Positions 47,931-58,050 of a stretch of DNA of 64,000 nucleotides are shown piece by piece. Both the position numbers and the translations under genes were made by a program. A model generated the notes under the pieces. It was not told where the DNA came from, searched no databases, and saw only the letters and a program-made list of their open reading frames with translations. Position 1 is the stretch's first letter. Each line of letters begins with the position of its first letter. The stretch lies in contig NZ_OZ242038.1 in assembly GCF_965205175.1 (NCBI RefSeq), forward strand, positions 2,740,332-2,804,331, read 5' to 3'. This DNA is from Poriferisodalis sp965205175. GTDB taxonomy: Bacteria > Actinomycetota > Acidimicrobiia > Acidimicrobiales > Poriferisodalaceae.

Positions 47931-50210
47931 ATGGCCGTTCACGCGAGCACGCCGATCGAGCTGATCGAAGCGGTATACGCCGGCTTGGCGGGTGCCGTGA
48001 CACACGGCCGCGACCAACTCGGACGCGCGCTCACCTTGTCCGAGAAGATCCTCATCGCGCACCTCTCCCACCGTCGCCAAGAACTCGTGACGGGCGTCTC
48101 CTACGTGGACCTCGCGCCCGACCGCGTCGCCATGCAGGACGCCACGGCGCAGATGGCGTGGCTGCAGTTCATGACGGCGGGGCTGGACGAGGTGGCGGTG
48201 CCTACCACGACGCACTGCGACCATCTCATCGAAGCCCGCGAAGACGGCAAGCGCGACCTGCTCGCAGCGGCCGACAGCAACGAAGAGGTCTACGATTTTC
48301 TCGAGAGCGTGTGCGCTCGCTACGGCGCGGGCTTCTGGAAGCCGGGCAGCGGGATCATCCACCAGGTCGTGCTCGAGCAGTACGCATTTCCTGGCGGCAT
48401 GATGATCGGGACCGACAGTCACACGCCGAACGCTGGCGGGCTGGGCATGCTGGCAGTCGGCGTGGGCGGCGCCGACGCCGTCGATGTGATGACCGGCTTC
48501 GCGTGGAACGTGCGCTGGCCGCAGATCATCGGCGTGCGCCTCACCGGCGAGCTGAGCGGCTGGAGCGCCCCCAAAGACGTGATCTTGAAGGTGGCGGAGA
48601 TCCTCACCGTGTCCGGCGGCACCGGCGCGATCGTGGAGTACTTCGGCCCAGGAGCGGAGTCGCTGAGCGCTACCGGCAAGGCAACCATCTGCAACATGGG
48701 TGCCGAGATCGGCGCCACGACCTCGCTGTTCGGCTACGACGCAGCGATGGCCCGGTACCTGTCGGCCACCGGCCGCGCGGAGGTCGCCGCTGCTGCCGAC
48801 GCCGTCGCTGAGCACCTGCGGCCCGACGACGAAGCCATGGCCGACCCCGCTGCGCACTACGACCGGGTCATCGAGCTGGACCTGTCGCAGCTGCGGCCCC
48901 ACATCAACGGCCCGCACACCCCCGATCGTGCCCGCGAGGTGCCCGCGCTGGGCGCGGAGGCTCGGGACGAAGGATGGCCGCTGCGCATCAGCGCGGCGCT
49001 CATCGGCAGCTGCACCAACTCCAGCTACGAGGACATCACCCGTGCCGCCGGGATCGCCCGGGATGCGGCAGCGAAGGGTCTGCGGGCGCGAACTCAACTG
49101 CTGGTGACCCCTGGCTCGGAGCAGATACGCGCCACGATCGAGCGCGACGGGCTGCTCGGCGACTTCGAGGCACTGGGGGCGGTGGTTCTGGCCAACGCCT
49201 GCGGGCCGTGCATCGGCCAGTGGGACCGCTCCGGTGACGAGAACTACGTGGCGGGCCAGCCGAACGTGATCGTCACGTCCTACAACCGCAACTTCCCCAA
49301 GCGCAACGACGGCGACGCCGCGACACTGGCATTCGTCACCTCGCCCGAGACCGTGATGGCGCTGGCGCTGGCCGGCACGCTCGACTTCGATCCGGTCGAC
49401 GGCGTGCTGCACACCGATGCGGGAGAACCGGTCACACTGCCGACGCCGGTGGGTGTAGAGCTGCCGCCGGACGGCTTCGACCCGGGCCGCAGCGGATTCG
49501 TGGCCCCGCCGACGGATCGTCGCAGCGTTGACGTGCGGGTCTCGCCGACGTCGAGCCGCCTGCAGTTGCTCGAGCCCTTCGAGGCCTGGGACGGCAATGA
49601 CTACCACCGCCTGGCCGTGCTGGTCAAGGCGAAGGGCAAATTCACCACGGACCACATCTCGATGGCCGGTCCGTGGCTTCGCTACCGGGGGCATCTCGAG
49701 AACATCTCCGGGAACCTGTACCTCGGCGCTGTGAACGCCTTCGACGGCTACGACGTCGGGCACGGCAAGAACCAGCTGACCGGCCAGACCCAGCCGTTCC
49801 CGCAGATTGCCGAGGCCTATCACGCTGCCGGCGTGAACTGGGTGGTGATCGGCGACCAGAACATGGGCGAAGGCTCAAGCCGCGAGCACGCCGCCATGGA
49901 ACCTCGCTTCCGGGGCGGCCTGGTTGCGCTGTGCCGCAGTTTCGCGCGCATACACGAGACCAATCTCAAGAAACAGGGCATGCTGCCGCTCACCTTTGCG
50001 GCGCCTGCCGACTACGACCGCATCGACGAGGACGACCGGCTCTCGTTCCTCGGGCTCGCGGAGCTGGCACCCGGGCAGCCCGTCGAGGTGGAAGTACACA
50101 AGCCGTCGGGAGACACGATCTCGTTCGAGGCCCGCCACACCTTCAGCGACGACCAGCTCGAGTGGTTCAAGGCGGGCGCCGCGCTCAACATCATCCGACA
50201 GAGGCGCTGA
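47931..50210 (+). CDS. acn: Aconitate hydratase
   Basis: The 759-residue enzyme of the mitochondrial-type aconitase branch interconverts citrate and isocitrate. The 4Fe-4S Cys ligands are in GSCTNSSYEDI and ANACGPCIGQW; GTDSHTPNAGGLGMLAVGVG, TSYNRNFPKRNDG and MGEGSSREHAAMEPRF are conserved substrate and swivel-domain segments. The length suits this branch (about 750) rather than AcnA (about 890). GGGAGGG precedes ATG 47931 by about six bases. Citrate synthase lies 3 kb downstream on the same strand, so two TCA-cycle steps are close but separated by LysR and carboxylase genes. Confidence 0.97.
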   Translation: MAVHASTPIELIEAVYAGLAGAVTHGRDQLGRALTLSEKILIAHLSHRRQELVTGVSYVDLAPDRVAMQDATAQMAWLQFMTAGLDEVAVPTTTHCDHLIEAREDGKRDLLAAADSNEEVYDFLESVCARYGAGFWKPGSGIIHQVVLEQYAFPGGMMIGTDSHTPNAGGLGMLAVGVGGADAVDVMTGFAWNVRWPQIIGVRLTGELSGWSAPKDVILKVAEILTVSGGTGAIVEYFGPGAESLSATGKATICNMGAEIGATTSLFGYDAAMARYLSATGRAEVAAAADAVAEHLRPDDEAMADPAAHYDRVIELDLSQLRPHINGPHTPDRAREVPALGAEARDEGWPLRISAALIGSCTNSSYEDITRAAGIARDAAAKGLRARTQLLVTPGSEQIRATIERDGLLGDFEALGAVVLANACGPCIGQWDRSGDENYVAGQPNVIVTSYNRNFPKRNDGDAATLAFVTSPETVMALALAGTLDFDPVDGVLHTDAGEPVTLPTPVGVELPPDGFDPGRSGFVAPPTDRRSVDVRVSPTSSRLQLLEPFEAWDGNDYHRLAVLVKAKGKFTTDHISMAGPWLRYRGHLENISGNLYLGAVNAFDGYDVGHGKNQLTGQTQPFPQIAEAYHAAGVNWVVIGDQNMGEGSSREHAAMEPRFRGGLVALCRSFARIHETNLKKQGMLPLTFAAPADYDRIDEDDRLSFLGLAELAPGQPVEVEVHKPSGDTISFEARHTFSDDQLEWFKAGAALNIIRQRR

Positions 50211-50219
50211 CCGGGGCGC

Positions 50220-50275
50220 GCCGAGCAGGCAGTGCTGAGCAGGCCGCTCTGAGCAGACAGCGCGGAGCAAGCGAC
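50220..50275 (+). repeat. 14-bp imperfect tandem repeat after aconitase
   Basis: GCCGAGCAGGCAGT, GCTGAGCAGGCCGC, TCTGAGCAGACAGC and GCGGAGCAAGCGAC follow one another at exactly 14-base spacing, ten bases after the aconitase stop. It has the same period as arrays before other genes in this window. Confidence 0.75.
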
Positions 50276-50341
50276 GCAGGCAATGCCATGCTCGTCGGCG
50301 CCAGCCATGGTCGTCGAAGCCAAAGTAGTCCAGCACGCGAG

Positions 50342-50370
50342 GGAGCCGGCCCGTTCATTGGGCCGGCTCC
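50342..50370. terminator. Strong hairpin, likely terminator of aconitase or of the antisense RNA
   Basis: GGAGCCGGCCC and GGGCCGGCTCC pair perfectly over 11 bases around a seven-base loop. There is no long T run on either side (TTCG on plus), so it is a GC-rich terminator of the kind common in Actinobacteria. It may end the aconitase message on the plus strand and the 6C-like RNA on the minus strand. Confidence 0.65.
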
Positions 50371-50404
50371 TTCGCAAAGGTCGCTCGGCGTGGGGTACGC
50401 TTCG

Positions 50405-50515
50405 ACCTGTTGCCGGCCGGAGAGGGGGGACTCCGAACCGGCAATCGCCCGCCTGGGTGGGGGGACACCGTGCGGCGGTGCGATATGTGGAGCGGCTTGG
50501 GGTGACCGCTCAATG
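50405..50515 (-). ncRNA. 6C-type small RNA candidate
   Basis: Read on the minus strand there are two hairpins whose loops carry runs of six C. One has stem CGGAG/CTCCG around TCCCCCCT, extended by TTGCCGG/CCGGCAA (50410-50444); the other has GGTG/CACC around a C-rich loop (50456-50469). A third hairpin, GAGCGG/CCGCTC, lies at its 5' side (about 50489-50511). Two adjacent hairpins with C6 loops define the actinobacterial 6C RNA (B11 in mycobacteria), a regulator affecting growth and DNA/secretion genes. The aconitase-LysR gap has no ORF. Confidence 0.6.
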
Positions 50516-50603
50516 ATCAAGCTACCCAGCCTCCCGCTATCTGACCGGCAGTTAGCACAGATAATCTCAATCTCTTTGAGCGATGGATTAGAGTCGGCAC
50601 TGC

Positions 50604-50609
50604 TAGTGT
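50604..50609 (+). promoter_or_regulatory. -10 element TAGTGT of leaderless LysR gene
   Basis: TAGTGT is followed by seven bases and ATG 50617. No ribosome site precedes the ATG. The surrounding 80 bases are AT-richer than average, as expected for a promoter region. Confidence 0.5.
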
Positions 50610-50616
50610 GGGCCTG

Positions 50617-51534
50617 ATGGATTTGAAGTATCTCGACGCGCTCGCGGCAGTGGCCGCGCACGGCCGATTCTCCGCAGCGGCGCGTGCGCTGCACACGGTG
50701 CAGTCGAACGTGTCCAGCCATGTCGCCAAGCTCGAGCAGGAGCTGGGCGCTGTGCTCGTGGATCGCGCAGTCGGGTCGTTGACACCCGAGGGCGAAGTGG
50801 TGCTCGCGCGCACCAAGCGCATCAACGGCGAGATCGCCGCCATGCGCGCCGACGTGGCGTCCATGACCTCGCACGTGACCGGCGACGTGCATCTGGGCAT
50901 CATCGGCACGCCCGGACGCTGGCTGCTGCCGCCGTTCTTGGACGAACTCCGGCGACGGCACCCAGACGTCGACGCAACCGTCGTCGACTCGACCACGCTG
51001 GCGCTCACTCGCCTGCTCGGAGGCGGCGAACTCGATCTCGCGGTAGTGAACGCCCCGCTCGAGCACGAGGAACTGGTGGCGACCCCGCTGTTCACCGAAG
51101 AGTTCGTCGTCATCGCGCCCGCCGGCCACGAGCTCGCAGCGCTCGGCGACAGGGAAGTACACTTCGCCGAACTCGAGCAGCACGAGCTGCTGCTCGGGCC
51201 GCCCGGCTCGGTCATGCGTGCGCTCATCGACACGGCAGCGGCCCGACAGCGCGTGACGCTGCGAACCATGGCGCAGCTCGACGGGATCCGGCTGACCGCC
51301 ACGCTGGCCTTCCAAGGCTACGGCCCCGCGATTGTGCCCATCACGTCGATCCCGGCTTGGACCGAGCGGGGCGACTGGAGCGTGCTGACCGTTGCCGATC
51401 TGCCTCCTCGCCGGGTTGCGCTGGCAAGCCGTCGACGCGGCATGCTGTCTGCGCCGGCTGCCGCCGCGCGCGACATCCTTCGCACGGTGATACAGCGCGT
51501 GTCGCGCCGCATCCCAGGAGTCACAGCTGCGTAA
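50617..51534 (+). CDS. LysR family transcriptional regulator
   Basis: The N-terminal 60 residues form the LysR winged helix: MDLKYLDALAAVAAHGRFSA, ARALHTVQSNVSSHVAKLEQ and LVDRAVGSLTPEGE. The effector domain follows with VHLGIIGTPGRWLLPPFLDE, ELDLAVVNAPLEHEEL and AIVPITSIPAW. The length of 305 residues is normal. It acts in the cytoplasm as a tetramer. A TAGTGT box seven bases before the ATG suggests leaderless expression. It probably regulates the acyl-CoA carboxylase gene that follows in the same direction, or a nearby target; no clear LysR box (T-N11-A) was picked out. Confidence 0.93.
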   Translation: MDLKYLDALAAVAAHGRFSAAARALHTVQSNVSSHVAKLEQELGAVLVDRAVGSLTPEGEVVLARTKRINGEIAAMRADVASMTSHVTGDVHLGIIGTPGRWLLPPFLDELRRRHPDVDATVVDSTTLALTRLLGGGELDLAVVNAPLEHEELVATPLFTEEFVVIAPAGHELAALGDREVHFAELEQHELLLGPPGSVMRALIDTAAARQRVTLRTMAQLDGIRLTATLAFQGYGPAIVPITSIPAWTERGDWSVLTVADLPPRRVALASRRRGMLSAPAAAARDILRTVIQRVSRRIPGVTAA

Positions 51535-51617
51535 GCCGGCGATCCCGAACTGCTTAGGCCGGAGACGCCGGAAAAGTCGGCCCATGACTCCCCCGCACGA
51601 GCCATAACCTCCTAGCA

Positions 51618-52955
51618 GTGGACCTGCAGCTGCGCGCCGGCGCGCACGGGCACGTCACTGCCGGCATCGCCACCATCGGGGAGCGGGCAGCCATGCTCAT
51701 CTCCGCCGACAGTGCCCACCGGCGCGGTGCCCTGTCGCCTGCCGACAGCGAGACCATCGTCGCCGGCCTGCAAGCTGCGCTCGCCAAGCGGCTGCCGGTC
51801 GTGCTCATGCTGTCGTCCAGCGGCGCGGACGCGCACCACGGCGTCGCTGCACTGCACGGATGGGGTGAGGCCGCTCGCGTGCTCGTGCAGTGCTCGGGCG
51901 TGGTCCCGGTCGTGGCCGGTGTGCAGGGACAGGCCATCTCGGGCATCGCCCTGCTGATCGGACTGGCCGATGCCGTGGTGATGTCGGACGACGCATGCGC
52001 GTTCGTCAGCGGACCAGTTCCGGTGCGCGAGATGACCGGCGTGGCCATCGGGCCGCACGAGCTGGGCGGTGCCCCGATACATGCCACCGCCTCGGGTACT
52101 GCATCGGCGGTCACCCACGCCGATGCGGTGCTCGACAAGCTCACCGAAATTCTGAGCTATCTGCCGTCGCACTGCGACGAGCTGCCGCCGCGTATCAGCA
52201 CGAGTGATCCGCGTGGACGTCCGACTCCACGCGCCGGCGAACTGCTGCCCGGCACGCCGACGGGCGCCTATGACGTGCGCGACATCATCGTCGAGCTGGT
52301 CGACAACGGCTGGCTCACCGAGCTGCGGGCGCAATGGGCGCCGAATCTCGTCACGGGCTTCGCCTCGCTGGGCGGATGGTCGGTAGGTGTGCTGGCGAAC
52401 CAGCCGATGAGCGTCGCCGGCACCCTGGACATCGCCGCCAGCCAGAAGGGCGCTCGCTTCGTCAATCTCTGCGATGCGTTCGGCCTGCCGCTGGTCACCT
52501 TGGTGGATACGCCAGGTTTCTACCCTGGCAAGGACTTGGAATGGCGCGGCATGATCCGCCACGGCGCTCAACTGGCCTTCGCCTACGCCCGCGCCACCGT
52601 GCCGCGGGTGGCGGTGGTGCTGCGCAAGTCCTACGGCGGTGCCTACATCGTGATGGACTCCAAGACGATGGGCAACGACGTGTACTTGGCGTGGCCCAGT
52701 GCAGAGCTGGCCGTCATGGGTGCCTCCCAAGCGGCCCAGATCCTCCGCCGCGGCGCCGATGCAAGCCAGCTCGCACAGTACGTCGCCGAGTACGAGGACA
52801 CGTACCTGAACCCGTATGTCGCCGCGGAACGAGGCTACGTCGACGGCGTCATCGACCCCGCCGACACCCGTCGCGAGCTCATCGACACGCTCGGGATGCT
52901 GGCCACCAAGCGCGAACGGCTGCCGCGGCGTCGCCACGACAACGCCCCCCTGTAA
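51618..52955 (+). CDS. Acyl-CoA carboxylase beta subunit-like (carboxyltransferase)
   Basis: The protein has both carboxyltransferase halves. The N half has AGIATIGERAAML and VPVVAGVQGQAISGIALLIG; the C half has FVNLCDAFGLPLVTLVDTPG, GAQLAFAYARATVPRVAVVL, RKSYGGAYIVMDSKTMGNDV and AAERGYVDGVIDPADTRREL. Such subunits carboxylate acetyl-, propionyl- or related CoA using biotin from an alpha subunit not encoded here. At 445 residues it is shorter than the usual 510-550, the N-terminal domain being cut to about 220. GTG 51618 follows TAACCT by seven bases, a leaderless layout. Confidence 0.85.
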   Translation: MDLQLRAGAHGHVTAGIATIGERAAMLISADSAHRRGALSPADSETIVAGLQAALAKRLPVVLMLSSSGADAHHGVAALHGWGEAARVLVQCSGVVPVVAGVQGQAISGIALLIGLADAVVMSDDACAFVSGPVPVREMTGVAIGPHELGGAPIHATASGTASAVTHADAVLDKLTEILSYLPSHCDELPPRISTSDPRGRPTPRAGELLPGTPTGAYDVRDIIVELVDNGWLTELRAQWAPNLVTGFASLGGWSVGVLANQPMSVAGTLDIAASQKGARFVNLCDAFGLPLVTLVDTPGFYPGKDLEWRGMIRHGAQLAFAYARATVPRVAVVLRKSYGGAYIVMDSKTMGNDVYLAWPSAELAVMGASQAAQILRRGADASQLAQYVAEYEDTYLNPYVAAERGYVDGVIDPADTRRELIDTLGMLATKRERLPRRRHDNAPL

Positions 52956-53064
52956 CCGGCGCGTGCCGTTCGGCGCGTGACCGTGGTGTCGCCGGTGCGT
53001 CACGCTGGCGCGCAGCCTGGCCGGACGGCCGAGATCATGCACCGCGTCGCGGCGACGCGTTGGG

Positions 53065-53070
53065 TACATT
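53065..53070 (+). promoter_or_regulatory. -10 element TACATT before citrate synthase
   Basis: TACATT is followed by seven bases and an ATG at 53078 that opens a six-codon frame coupled to gltA. It is probably the promoter of a leaderless message. Confidence 0.5.
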
Positions 53071-53077
53071 CGGCGGC

Positions 53078-53094
53078 ATGAACAAGGGGGACGA

Positions 53095-53098
<4 letters not shown>
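53078..53098 (+). CDS. Six-codon upstream ORF coupled to citrate synthase
   Basis: ATG 53078 follows TACATT by seven bases and encodes MNKGDE before a TGA that overlaps the gltA ATG as ATGA. AAGGGGG within it could act as the ribosome site for gltA. The mini-ORF may recruit ribosomes to the leaderless end and hand them to gltA. Confidence 0.45.
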
Positions 53099-54366
<1,268 letters not shown>

Positions 54367-55008
54367 CTGGCATCGCTCAGTCGGCGCTTGAGCAGGAGAT
54401 GCTGTCGGCTGCGACGCATCTGCTGAACGCGCGGGGTGGGTGACAGCACAGCTGCGAGCGCGACTGTCGGCTGTGTCTCGTCCGGGCGGAGCGAGGGCAG
54501 GGGCCTCCAGCAACGTCTCGTCCGGGCGGAGCGAGGGCAGGGGCCTCCGTGCTCAAACAGCTGCGACGCATCTGTTGAACGCGCGGGGTGCGTGGCGTCG
54601 CAGAACTGCGCGCGGAGGCCCCTGCCCACACTCCGCCCTCACCGGTGACATCACTCGCCCCGCACAGCGGTCACCGGTCGGTCCTTAGCCGCTCCGCTGC
54701 CCATGCACCGCTGTGGCTGACATGGCCGCCGGCTCCGTGCTACAGATGCTGCTCGGTCGTTCACCGTTTCCTTGGCAACATTCCGCCCCCGCCGGAGAGA
54801 TCAGGTGCCCCCCCAACAACTGGCACCGGTCGGCTGTTCGCTGCTTGAGTGCATTCTTTCCGCTATGGCTGGTGTGACCGTTCGCCCTAGGCGGTCGGGC
54901 TGTGTCTCGCGCCCATCGTGCTGCTCGCCGAAGCCGGTCCCATTGCGCTCCGCGTGCGGTGGGCTTGCTGCGGCGGCGGTGTGAGCTTGCTGGCGGTGCT
55001 GGGGGGGG
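54367..55008. other. Gap with direct and inverted repeats between gltA and paralogue 2
   Basis: No convincing gene. A 34-base unit starting GTCTCGTCCGGGCGGAG occurs at 54475-54508 and 54515-54548; an inverted, near-complementary 25-base copy (GGAGGCCCCTGCCC...) lies at 54614-54638. A 31-base unit starting GCTGCGACGCATCTG occurs at 54408-54438 and 54560-54590. The inverted pair could form a long hairpin that ends gltA transcription. G8 lies at 55001-55008, directly past the stop of the Thr-linker gene. Confidence 0.75.
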
Positions 55009-58000
55009 TTATGGGGTGGTCCACCAGAAGACGCGGCGTATCGCGGACCAGCGTTTGCAGGTCTCCGAATAGGCCACGACGCTGACCCGCAGCCGATAAC
55101 CGGCGCCTGCCGCATGGCCGGTGAGACTCACGGTGCGAGTGAGAGCGGGGCCGGCGGACTCGAAGGCGCCCGCCCCCACGCGTTCGCCGGTGGTCACATT
55201 GCGCACCTCATAGGCGTAACGGACGGTCTTCACCCAATGCGGCACACCCGCACGGGTGTACGCGCAACGCACATCACGCTGCACATCGGGCATGGCCGCG
55301 GGTTTCGTCCAGGTGACCGTCACCCGACCCGGCTTGCCGGTGTCCACTTTCAGTTCTCGCACCGGCATCGGGCTCATCAACGGACGCCTCGGCGGAACCG
55401 GCGGCCTGCCCGCCGCGGTCACAGCGAACGCGCGCGTCACCGGCAGCGAAAAACTCCAGCACACAGCACTGTACGCCAGCACCTCCGCGGTGTAGCTCAT
55501 CCCGGGGTCAAGGCCGGTCACCAGCCAGCTCGTGGTGCCCGACAGCACCAGCGACTCCGCCACCACACGCCCCACACCCGACCCGCCGCCACGAAGCCGT
55601 TCTCGGACCCGCACCAGAAACCCCGACGCCTCACAAGCACCGCCCCCCGGCACCGACCACGACACCAACAGCACACCGCCGCCCGACACGACCCGCACCC
55701 CCGACGGCTGCCACGGCCTCCCAGACACCACCACACCACCAGAACCGCCGGAGCCGCCACCCCCGCCGCCGCCTGAACCGCCGCCGGAGCCTCCACCCGA
55801 CGAAGACCGCGGCGGCGCCGTCGTCGTCGTGCTGGTCGTCGCAGCAGTCGTCGTAGTCGGCGATGTCGTAGTCGTAGTCGGCGCCGTGGTCGTCGTCGTA
55901 GTGGTGGTCGTCGGTGCCGTCGTCGTAGTCGTAGTTGGCGGTGTCGTAGTCGTGGTGGTTGTTGTGGTCGTCGTGGTGGTGGTGGTGGTCGTGGTGGTTG
56001 TTGTGGTGGTGGTGGGGACGGTGAACGACGCCCACGACGACACCGGCCCCAGCCCGCTCGCGTTACGCGCCCGAATCTGCAACCTCCACCTGCCCGCAGT
56101 GATCCCCGACGGCGGACTGAACGCCAACGACGTCGTCGAACTGCCCGAACCCGGCACATTCCTCCACGACGACTTCGTCCCCGCAGGAGTCCCCCACCGA
56201 TACGCCCACCGAGTGATCGACGCATTGTTCGGATTCGTCCACGACGCATCGAACGTGTTCGTGCTGCCACGCCGACTGAACGACAACCCCGTCGGCTTCG
56301 CAGGCACCGGCACCGTCGTCGTCGTCGTCGACGACGTGGTCGTAGTAGTGGTCGTAGTAGTCGGCGGCGCCGTCGTAGTCGTAGTGGTCGTGGTCGTGGT
56401 CGTGGTGGTCGTTGTGGTTGTTGTCGTCGCCGGCGTCGTAGTCGTAGTGGTGGTAGTCGGCGGTGTCGTCGTAGTCGTAGTGCTGGTCGTCGTTGTCGTA
56501 GTCGTGGTGGTCGTTGATGTTGTGGTCGTAGTGGTGGTGGTGGTCGGGACGTTGTCGCCGTCGTCGTCCGCGATCAGCAGACGCGCCACGCCCCTCAAAT
56601 CACCGACATAGGGATGCAGCACCAGATACTCGATCGCTGTCTCCTGCGTGGTGTCCCCGCGCACGCCGAACGTCAAAGAGCCCTCCGTCTGCCCCTCAGC
56701 AATCGTGATCTTGTCCCCGTTCGGCCAACAGACATCCGCATCGGCGGGCTCCGGCGCCGAGCACGACGTCGCCGGCGTGTAATTGGAGTTCCACTTCGCG
56801 GTCGCCGGCGCCGTCACCGACAGCCCCTGCATCGTCACCGTCGTGCCGCCCGCCGGTGCCGCAGCAGGCAGCGTCACCGACAACGTCACATCCGTCGTCC
56901 CCGAATTGCCTTCGGTCACCTTCGCCGGCGACACTGTCATCGTCATCACCGAACTCGCCGACTCTCCTGAGTCCAAAAAAGACTGCGGGCCCGGCCCGTT
57001 CGCGTTCACCGCCCGAATCTTGATGTACGTCTCGTTCGTGAACGACGCCGACAACAACGTCGCCTCCGTCGACGACGCATCCGTCCCCGGCAAGTCCTTC
57101 CAGTCCGTCGAACGAGTCGCCGAACCCCAAGTGGGACCGGTCGCATACTGATACTTCGTAATCGTGCTGTCCCCCGGATCATGCCAATACATCCCGAGCC
57201 CGCCCACCACACCGAACACCGAGAACCCGGCAGGCCTCGCCGGCAACGGATCATTCGCGCCGTCGTCGTCGGTGACGAGCAGGCGGGCATAGCCGCGCAC
57301 ATTGCCCGGCGTCGCATCCGCCCGCAAGATCAGATACTCCGTCGCGGCCTCCTGCACCGTGTCGGCCCTCACCTTGAACACCATCGACCCCGTCGTGTTG
57401 CCCTGCGCGATCGGGAACGACACCCCGTTCGGCCAGCACACATCAGCAGACGCCGGCGACGGCGCACTGCACGACGTCGAACCCGAAGTGTTCGTGTTCC
57501 ACGTCACCTTGTCGCCGCCCCCCTCCACACGGCTCAACGTCACCGTCGCGCCACCCGACGGCGCCGCAGCCGGCAACGTCACCGAAACCGTCACATCAAC
57601 CGTCCCCGAATCGCCCTCCGCCACCGTCGCAGGCGCCACCGACACCGTCAGCACCGATGTGGGCACCACCGTCGCACGAACATTAGTCGCCGCGCCCCCC
57701 ACCGAACTGAACGCCCGGATCTTCATGCGCACCGTCCCCGACAGCCCCGACAGCGCCGCCGACGTCGACGACCCGTCCGTGTTAGGCAAGTCCAACCAGT
57801 TGTCCGAACCCGTCGCATACTGATACTTCGTAATGCTGCTGTCCCCAGGATCATCCCAAAACAACTGCACCCCACCCAACACACCAACCATCACAAACCC
57901 CGTCGGCGCCGCAGGCCCCGACGAACCCTGACCCCCCACCGACGACGGCACCAACACCACCCCAGCCGCCAACAGCACTACCCCAACCAACCCCCAAACC

Positions 58001-58044
58001 GAACTGCGCCAACCGCCGGCACCAGCGCGCAGCCCATCAGCCAC
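55009..58044 (-). CDS. Secreted multi-domain protein with Thr-rich linkers (paralogue 2)
   Basis: Starting at GTG 58044 the protein has 1011 residues: an export segment (VWGLVGVVLLAAGVVLVPSS), an FN3-like and a Calx-beta-like pair (VSVAPATVAEGDSGTVDVTV), a second such pair (GLGMYWHDPGDSTITKYQYA; VSPAKVTEGNSGTTDVTLSV), a Thr linker, an FN3 module, another Thr linker, a Gly/Ser linker and the two terminal FN3-like modules shared with paralogue 1. It has one module pair more than paralogue 1. The frame stays open upstream to 58164, but that stretch is Trp/Cys-rich and contains a G13 tract at 58051-58063. It is probably surface-associated. Confidence 0.85.
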   Translation of the reverse strand: MADGLRAGAGGWRSSVWGLVGVVLLAAGVVLVPSSVGGQGSSGPAAPTGFVMVGVLGGVQLFWDDPGDSSITKYQYATGSDNWLDLPNTDGSSTSAALSGLSGTVRMKIRAFSSVGGAATNVRATVVPTSVLTVSVAPATVAEGDSGTVDVTVSVTLPAAAPSGGATVTLSRVEGGGDKVTWNTNTSGSTSCSAPSPASADVCWPNGVSFPIAQGNTTGSMVFKVRADTVQEAATEYLILRADATPGNVRGYARLLVTDDDGANDPLPARPAGFSVFGVVGGLGMYWHDPGDSTITKYQYATGPTWGSATRSTDWKDLPGTDASSTEATLLSASFTNETYIKIRAVNANGPGPQSFLDSGESASSVMTMTVSPAKVTEGNSGTTDVTLSVTLPAAAPAGGTTVTMQGLSVTAPATAKWNSNYTPATSCSAPEPADADVCWPNGDKITIAEGQTEGSLTFGVRGDTTQETAIEYLVLHPYVGDLRGVARLLIADDDGDNVPTTTTTTTTTSTTTTTTTTTTSTTTTTTPPTTTTTTTTPATTTTTTTTTTTTTTTTTTTAPPTTTTTTTTTSSTTTTTVPVPAKPTGLSFSRRGSTNTFDASWTNPNNASITRWAYRWGTPAGTKSSWRNVPGSGSSTTSLAFSPPSGITAGRWRLQIRARNASGLGPVSSWASFTVPTTTTTTTTTTTTTTTTTTTTTTTTPPTTTTTTAPTTTTTTTTTAPTTTTTSPTTTTAATTSTTTTAPPRSSSGGGSGGGSGGGGGGGSGGSGGVVVSGRPWQPSGVRVVSGGGVLLVSWSVPGGGACEASGFLVRVRERLRGGGSGVGRVVAESLVLSGTTSWLVTGLDPGMSYTAEVLAYSAVCWSFSLPVTRAFAVTAAGRPPVPPRRPLMSPMPVRELKVDTGKPGRVTVTWTKPAAMPDVQRDVRCAYTRAGVPHWVKTVRYAYEVRNVTTGERVGAGAFESAGPALTRTVSLTGHAAGAGYRLRVSVVAYSETCKRWSAIRRVFWWTTP
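55825..56550. repeat. Thr-codon triplet tracts of paralogue 2 (two clusters)
   Basis: GTN triplet runs on the plus strand at about 55825-56010 and 56305-56550 encode the Thr linkers. They are imperfect microsatellites similar to those at 22597-23310. Confidence 0.85.
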
Positions 58045-58050
58045 CCAACA

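Noticed and set aside
47499..49823. A 774-codon minus-strand frame opposite aconitase.
   Set aside because: Aconitase is certain on the plus strand; the frame is a GC-rich shadow with no recognisable domain.
55825..56550. CRISPR-like look of the periodic GTC/GTA/GTG tracts.
   Set aside because: There is no constant repeat with unique spacers, only triplets coding Thr.
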